From Flavobacteriales bacterium UBA4110 (lineage in GTDB: Bacteria; Bacteroidota; Bacteroidia; Flavobacteriales; Weeksellaceae), in the NCBI GenBank assembly GCA_002383165.1, contig DFXK01000005.1, forward strand, positions 6,845 to 70,844: 64,000 nt of DNA, given 5' to 3'. The position numbers and the translations under genes are program-made. The notes beneath the pieces were generated by a model. That model made no database searches and was not told where the DNA came from. It was given only the letters and a program-made list of their open reading frames with translations. Shown in pieces: positions 60,415-64,000 of this stretch (its first letter is position 1; every line of letters begins with the position of its first letter).

Positions 60415-60850
60415 CTGTAAGTGATGTTTGATTGGATTCGACATTAGTTAGCGGTGTAGATTTTAACAGTTCCGATTTCAGATTCTCATAATTGATTTTG
60501 AATCCGCAAGCGGGAGATACATAAACTGCATTTCTGTCATAAGAAATGCGAACTTTGGAACTATCTCCATCTTTTGAAGTTTTGAAATATATATCCGTGT
60601 ATGGATTTTCATCAATTCTCAAAGGAATATAAACAGTTTCTGCATTGGCCTGCGCCAGAATACTAGTAATTTTATTACTTCCGTAATCTACACCGACGTA
60701 CAAAGAATCAATCTTTGTGAGCTGTCCTGCTGCATTTTTGAATTTCACCTGTAACCTTGGTGTTGATTCCGAACTCAGGCATATATCATCATCACCGCCG
60801 CAACTGGTAAGAAGCAAAAAAAAGCCCAGAAAAAAAATTAGTTTTTGCAT
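60380..60850 (-). CDS. DUF6452-like lipoprotein
   Basis: A 156-residue lipoprotein (MQKLIFFLGFFLLLTSCGGD, Cys17). Mostly beta; PRLQVKFKNAAGQL, VYIPLRIDENPYTDIYF and ISYDRNAVYVSPACGFK are conserved-looking. From memory DUF6452, encoded between rlmD and the DUF6048 gene. Function unknown; perhaps an envelope partner of the DUF6048 barrel. The second in-frame ATG (60848-60850) begins the signal sequence. Confidence 0.75.
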   Translation of the reverse strand: MQKLIFFLGFFLLLTSCGGDDDICLSSESTPRLQVKFKNAAGQLTKIDSLYVGVDYGSNKITSILAQANAETVYIPLRIDENPYTDIYFKTSKDGDSSKVRISYDRNAVYVSPACGFKINYENLKSELLKSTPLTNVESNQTSLTDESKVNFYLRF

Positions 60851-60873
60851 TGAATAAAGGTAACACAAATTGT

Positions 60874-62283
60874 TTATTTTTTAAGAAGCAAAGCAATGTT
60901 TTCTACGTGGTGCGTCTGCGGAAACATATCTACCGGAAGAATTTTCACCAGTTCATAACTGTCCTTCAGCAAGGCAATATCTCTTGCCTGTGTTGCAGAA
61001 TTACAGCTTACATACACAATTTTCTCTGGTGACAGTTTTAGAATCTGCTCTACAACCTTTGGGTGCATTCCATCTCTTGGTGGATCAGTAATCAGCACAT
61101 CAGCTTTTGGATGATTGGCTAAAAATTCATCATTAAAGATGTCTTTCATATCACCACAATAAAAAGTACAGTTTTTCAATCCATTGATTTCAGCGTGTTC
61201 TTTCGCTGAATCAATAGCTTCCTGAACAGCTTCTATCCCGATAACTTGCTTGGCATTTCTTGCGACATACTGTGCGATGGTTCCTGTTCCTGTGTAAAGA
61301 TCATAAACAACCTGGTCGCCTGATAAATCTGCAAACTCGAGGGTTTTTCTGTACAATTCCAAAGCCTGTTTATAATTGGTCTGGAAAAAAGATTTTGGTC
61401 CTATTTTGAACTGAAGTCCGTCCATCTCCTCAAACAGATATCCTTCACCAAAATATGTTTGAATATCCAAATCATAGATACTATCATTACCTTTTGGATT
61501 GATGGCAAAAACCAAAGTTTTAATCTGAGGAAATTGGGATAATAAATAATCGAACAATCGAATTCTTTCCGGTTCCATCTCCTTATAAAGTTGGAAGAGT
61601 ACCATCCAATCACCTTTAGAATTCTGACGCAACATCAGAGTTCTTAGATAACCTTCCTGAGCTTTTACATCATAAAATTCAAGTCCGTTTTCTACAGCAT
61701 ATTTTTTTACGGCCAAGCGGATTTGGTTAGATGGATCTTCTTGCAGATAACATTCTTCGAGATCTAGAATCTTGCTCCACATCCCCGGAATATGAAATCC
61801 CAAAGCATCCCTGTTGCCGAAGTTTTCTTCGGAACTAATCTCGTATTGGGTAAGCCAGCGCGAGTTGGAAAAAGAAAATTCCATCTTATTCCGGTAAAAA
61901 TATTGTTCCTTAGAACCTAAAATAGGAATAGTTTCGAAATCAGAAACACCTCCGATTCTTTTAATATTATTAACCACTTCATTATGTTTGAAATCGAGCT
62001 GTTTCTCATAAGCAATATTCTGCCATTTACAGCCACCACAAGTTCCGAAATGGATGCACTTAGGTTCGACTCTATGTTCGGAATATTCTAAAATTTCTAT
62101 AGCCTCACCTTCAAAATAATTACTTTTTGATTTTTTAACTCTAACATTTACCAGGTCACCAGGGACAGCACCTGAAACAATCACGGTCTTTCCTTCTTCT
62201 GTTTTACCAACAGAAACTCCTTTCGCACCGGCAGAAAGGAGTCTGATATTTTCAAGAATTTTATTTTTTTTCTTATTCTTCAT
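60874..62283 (-). CDS. rlmD: 23S rRNA (uracil-C5)-methyltransferase, RlmD/RumA family
   Basis: SAM- and [4Fe-4S]-dependent enzyme making m5U in 23S rRNA (U1939 in E. coli numbering). A TRAM domain (about 8-68), iron-sulfur Cys76, Cys82 and Cys85 in CIHFGTCGGCKW with Cys178 as fourth ligand candidate, the SAM motif VVYDLYTGTGTIAQYVA, ITDPPRDGMHPKV and the catalytic Cys in VYVSCNSATQARD. 469 residues. It starts a unit with DUF6452- and DUF6048-like genes (23-base gap) and follows the thioredoxin-fold gene by 3 bases. Confidence 0.94.
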   Translation of the reverse strand: MKNKKKNKILENIRLLSAGAKGVSVGKTEEGKTVIVSGAVPGDLVNVRVKKSKSNYFEGEAIEILEYSEHRVEPKCIHFGTCGGCKWQNIAYEKQLDFKHNEVVNNIKRIGGVSDFETIPILGSKEQYFYRNKMEFSFSNSRWLTQYEISSEENFGNRDALGFHIPGMWSKILDLEECYLQEDPSNQIRLAVKKYAVENGLEFYDVKAQEGYLRTLMLRQNSKGDWMVLFQLYKEMEPERIRLFDYLLSQFPQIKTLVFAINPKGNDSIYDLDIQTYFGEGYLFEEMDGLQFKIGPKSFFQTNYKQALELYRKTLEFADLSGDQVVYDLYTGTGTIAQYVARNAKQVIGIEAVQEAIDSAKEHAEINGLKNCTFYCGDMKDIFNDEFLANHPKADVLITDPPRDGMHPKVVEQILKLSPEKIVYVSCNSATQARDIALLKDSYELVKILPVDMFPQTHHVENIALLLKK

Positions 62284-62286
62284 TTA

Positions 62287-63783
62287 TTATTTTGTTTTTG
62301 CAGAATCGGCTTTAGGATTCTGCTGCAATAAATCATTCTGAAGTGTTGCCTGAGGTTTGACACTAGGCGCTTGTAAACCTGAAATTTTATTCATTTCTTC
62401 TACAAATTTAGGATCACCAAGGTTATAAAAAGTCTGACTCGCTACTTTACCATCCTTATCAATCAAAAAGAATCCTGGGATTTTGAAACCGTAAATAAAG
62501 TACTTTTTCGCATATTCAGATGAGAGACCTCCTTCGGCGTAATAGTTTGTACCAGGAATACCTTTCAGCATTGCATTAGCCGTTTTTGTAAATTGCTCTT
62601 TTGTATCGTCTACATTTACAAATGCAAAGTTTACTTTAGATTTATAAAAGTTTACAACTTCTTTCAATACAGGAACAGTGGACTGCCCGATATAAGGATT
62701 CCAAGATGCGTAAGTCATAACCAAAGTAGGTTTTCCATTAGAGTCGAAGTTTGAGGATTTTCCGTCTAGCTTTACAAGATTAACTTTTGGAGCTTCTTCA
62801 CCTTTTTTCAATCCAAAAACAGCATTGATTGCAGAATTAAGATCTTTCTTTACTTCCGAATCTTTAATATACTCCTCACTAACTTTTTTTACTTTATCAA
62901 CATCAGAAGTATATGGATTAAGATCAAACTTAGCAATTACAAAAGCTAGAAGATAATCTTTTGTTTTCTGAGATAATTCTTTATTTTCTGATAAATATCG
63001 GGCAAATATTGCAGACATACTTGCTGTATTTTTATCTTTTTGTTTTTCAGCAAAAGATTGGAAATTTTGTCCGATTTTATTTAACAGATAATTTCTGTAA
63101 ACTGGCAGATCTTCTACCATCCTGTCGTTATTCTTAGTTAATGAATTTTCATAATCAGTAAAAGCTTTTGACACTTTGAAAGAAGGATCACCACTCACTT
63201 GACCATGTGATGCCTCATACTGAGCAAGGAAAGTTAAAACATTTGTAGCAAGCTCATCTTTTTTAAGTTTCACAACGTCACTGTCAGGACCAATTTTATC
63301 AGCCGTTTGATCTAGGTTTTTTTCTAAATCAGAATATATTTTTTTTATTTCACTAAGGAAATCTGATTCCTTTTTCTGCAGCAATTGCATATTCAGCTTA
63401 GAGCTGTAGGTTTGCAAATACTTTTGAGTTTCGGTGATGAAATCATTATTCTTTTTTGCGTCACCTTCAATTTTGAAAACTTCAGGAAAGGTATTAGCAT
63501 CACCAGAAATTTTTAAATCCTGACCTTTCTTTAAATAGATGAAATTCATTTTTCCGGCGTATGTCATTGCATACATTCCGTTCTTCGGTGCTTTGAACTC
63601 ACCTTTGAAGTTACCTTTATCATCTACACCAATATTAATTAGCGGTAGAGTTGCCACACCAGAAGCTTCTATGAATTCTATTCTTTCGAGAGGAGAGCCT
63701 CCTTTGACGTTTCCTGCCACTTTTACCTTAGAACAAGAAACGACTAACAAAGAAATTAAAAGTAGAAATAAATACTTTTTCAT
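62287..63783 (-). CDS. TlpA-like thioredoxin-fold lipoprotein lacking CXXC
   Basis: A 498-residue lipoprotein (MKKYLFLLLISLLVVSCSK, Cys17). An N-terminal DUF4369-like beta domain (about 20-105; NFIYLKKGQDLKISGD), a helical middle (about 110-330) and a C-terminal thioredoxin fold (about 335-470; APKVNLVKLDGKSSNFDSNG, LVMTYASWNPYIGQS, FLIDKDGKVASQ). At the WCxxC site it reads Trp361-Asn-Pro-Tyr-Ile-Gly, so both redox Cys are missing and it cannot act as a disulfide reductase. The open frame extends 21 bases up; the ATG at 63781-63783 begins the signal. It is cotranscribed with rlmD. Confidence 0.87.
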   Translation of the reverse strand: MKKYLFLLLISLLVVSCSKVKVAGNVKGGSPLERIEFIEASGVATLPLINIGVDDKGNFKGEFKAPKNGMYAMTYAGKMNFIYLKKGQDLKISGDANTFPEVFKIEGDAKKNNDFITETQKYLQTYSSKLNMQLLQKKESDFLSEIKKIYSDLEKNLDQTADKIGPDSDVVKLKKDELATNVLTFLAQYEASHGQVSGDPSFKVSKAFTDYENSLTKNNDRMVEDLPVYRNYLLNKIGQNFQSFAEKQKDKNTASMSAIFARYLSENKELSQKTKDYLLAFVIAKFDLNPYTSDVDKVKKVSEEYIKDSEVKKDLNSAINAVFGLKKGEEAPKVNLVKLDGKSSNFDSNGKPTLVMTYASWNPYIGQSTVPVLKEVVNFYKSKVNFAFVNVDDTKEQFTKTANAMLKGIPGTNYYAEGGLSSEYAKKYFIYGFKIPGFFLIDKDGKVASQTFYNLGDPKFVEEMNKISGLQAPSVKPQATLQNDLLQQNPKADSAKTK

Positions 63784-64000
63784 TGTAAAATTTAATTTGT
63801 GCAAAAATAATCTAATTAGAATTTTAAAAAAAATGAATCTTGATATTTTATTAAAACATTAACAAAATAAATCGAAGATAAAGGATAGAAGTCAAAAATA
63901 TCTTAAAATAAAAAGATATCTCCCTTGATGATGAAGGACAATCAAAATCAGTTATAAGACTTTTATAAAAAAAGGTCAAAAAAAAAGCTCATCAAATTAA
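63784..64000. other. Intergenic end of window
   Basis: 217 AT-rich bases without a recognisable gene. A TATTTTTG box on the minus strand (63802-63809) may be the -7 element for the thioredoxin-fold gene. ATATCTT and AAGATAT around 63898-63920 form a weak AT hairpin that, on the minus strand, is followed by TTTTTG and might end an upstream transcript. Confidence 0.45.

Overview
The window is a gene-dense, AT-rich chromosomal segment of a Bacteroidota bacterium of the Flavobacteriia, most likely Chryseobacterium or a close relative in the Weeksellaceae. The pointers are: Type IX secretion (T9SS) sorting tails on several exported proteins; starts without Shine-Dalgarno sequences but with A-rich leaders; promoters of the Bacteroidota form TTTG-N19/20-TAnnTTTG (clearest at purA, rpsT, a tRNA-Glu gene and the M43 protease gene); and lineage-typical families (DUF5683, DUF6048/DUF6452, DUF4295, a DUF6759-like pair, long-form LepB). 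There is no rRNA, CRISPR array, phage, transposase or recognisable defence island. It reads as core genome.

Layout. 1-8.3 kb, minus strand: 3' part of an S8 protease gene, then a parA-parB-DUF5683-dapB-lepB-wbqC cluster and a TonB-like gene. 8.5-14.7 kb: retropepsin/PDZ protease, small membrane protein, folA-recR-glycosyltransferase, glutaminyl cyclase, trmB with a DUF6759-like lipoprotein. 14.8-21.8 kb, minus: CarboxypepD_reg-like protein, two tandem giant T9SS type-B cargo proteins, tsf. 22-29.7 kb, plus: DUF6759-like protein, a hypothetical secreted protein, deoxynucleoside kinase, ArsC-like protein, rpmB-rpmG-DUF4295-ftsY, YeaQ-like protein, T9SS metalloprotease. 29.7-36.2 kb, minus: coaE with an MBL hydrolase, ruvB, a polytopic membrane protein, a glycine-zipper lipoprotein, purA. 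36.6-46.2 kb: asnB, ridA-like gene, divergent lptD and amidase, tRNA-Glu/rpsT/tRNA-Glu, aroQ, a lipoprotein, paaI-paaG. 46.6-57.8 kb: clpB, M43 protease, EEP family, fmt, recQ, an intact OmpA-like gene beside a frameshifted copy, folK. 57.8-64 kb: sppA, then rlmD-DUF6452-DUF6048 and a thioredoxin-fold lipoprotein without CXXC.

The best candidate for something undescribed is a set of five structured intergenic repeats (about 2370, 31280, 44820, 52368 and 59627). They share conserved outer arms, enclose a central stem that differs in sequence yet in at least four copies stays self-complementary, and all sit in the same orientation just after the stop codon of a minus-strand gene. One copy has replaced the start region of a lipoprotein gene, which no longer has an ATG. 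Other signals: a degenerate ATCA-rich leader just upstream of six housekeeping genes; a perfect hairpin made of two inverted DnaA boxes beside parA; a one-base frameshift splitting an OmpA-like gene; and an orphan terminator upstream of the purA promoter.

All assignments come from reading motifs and translations. No database search or computation was run.
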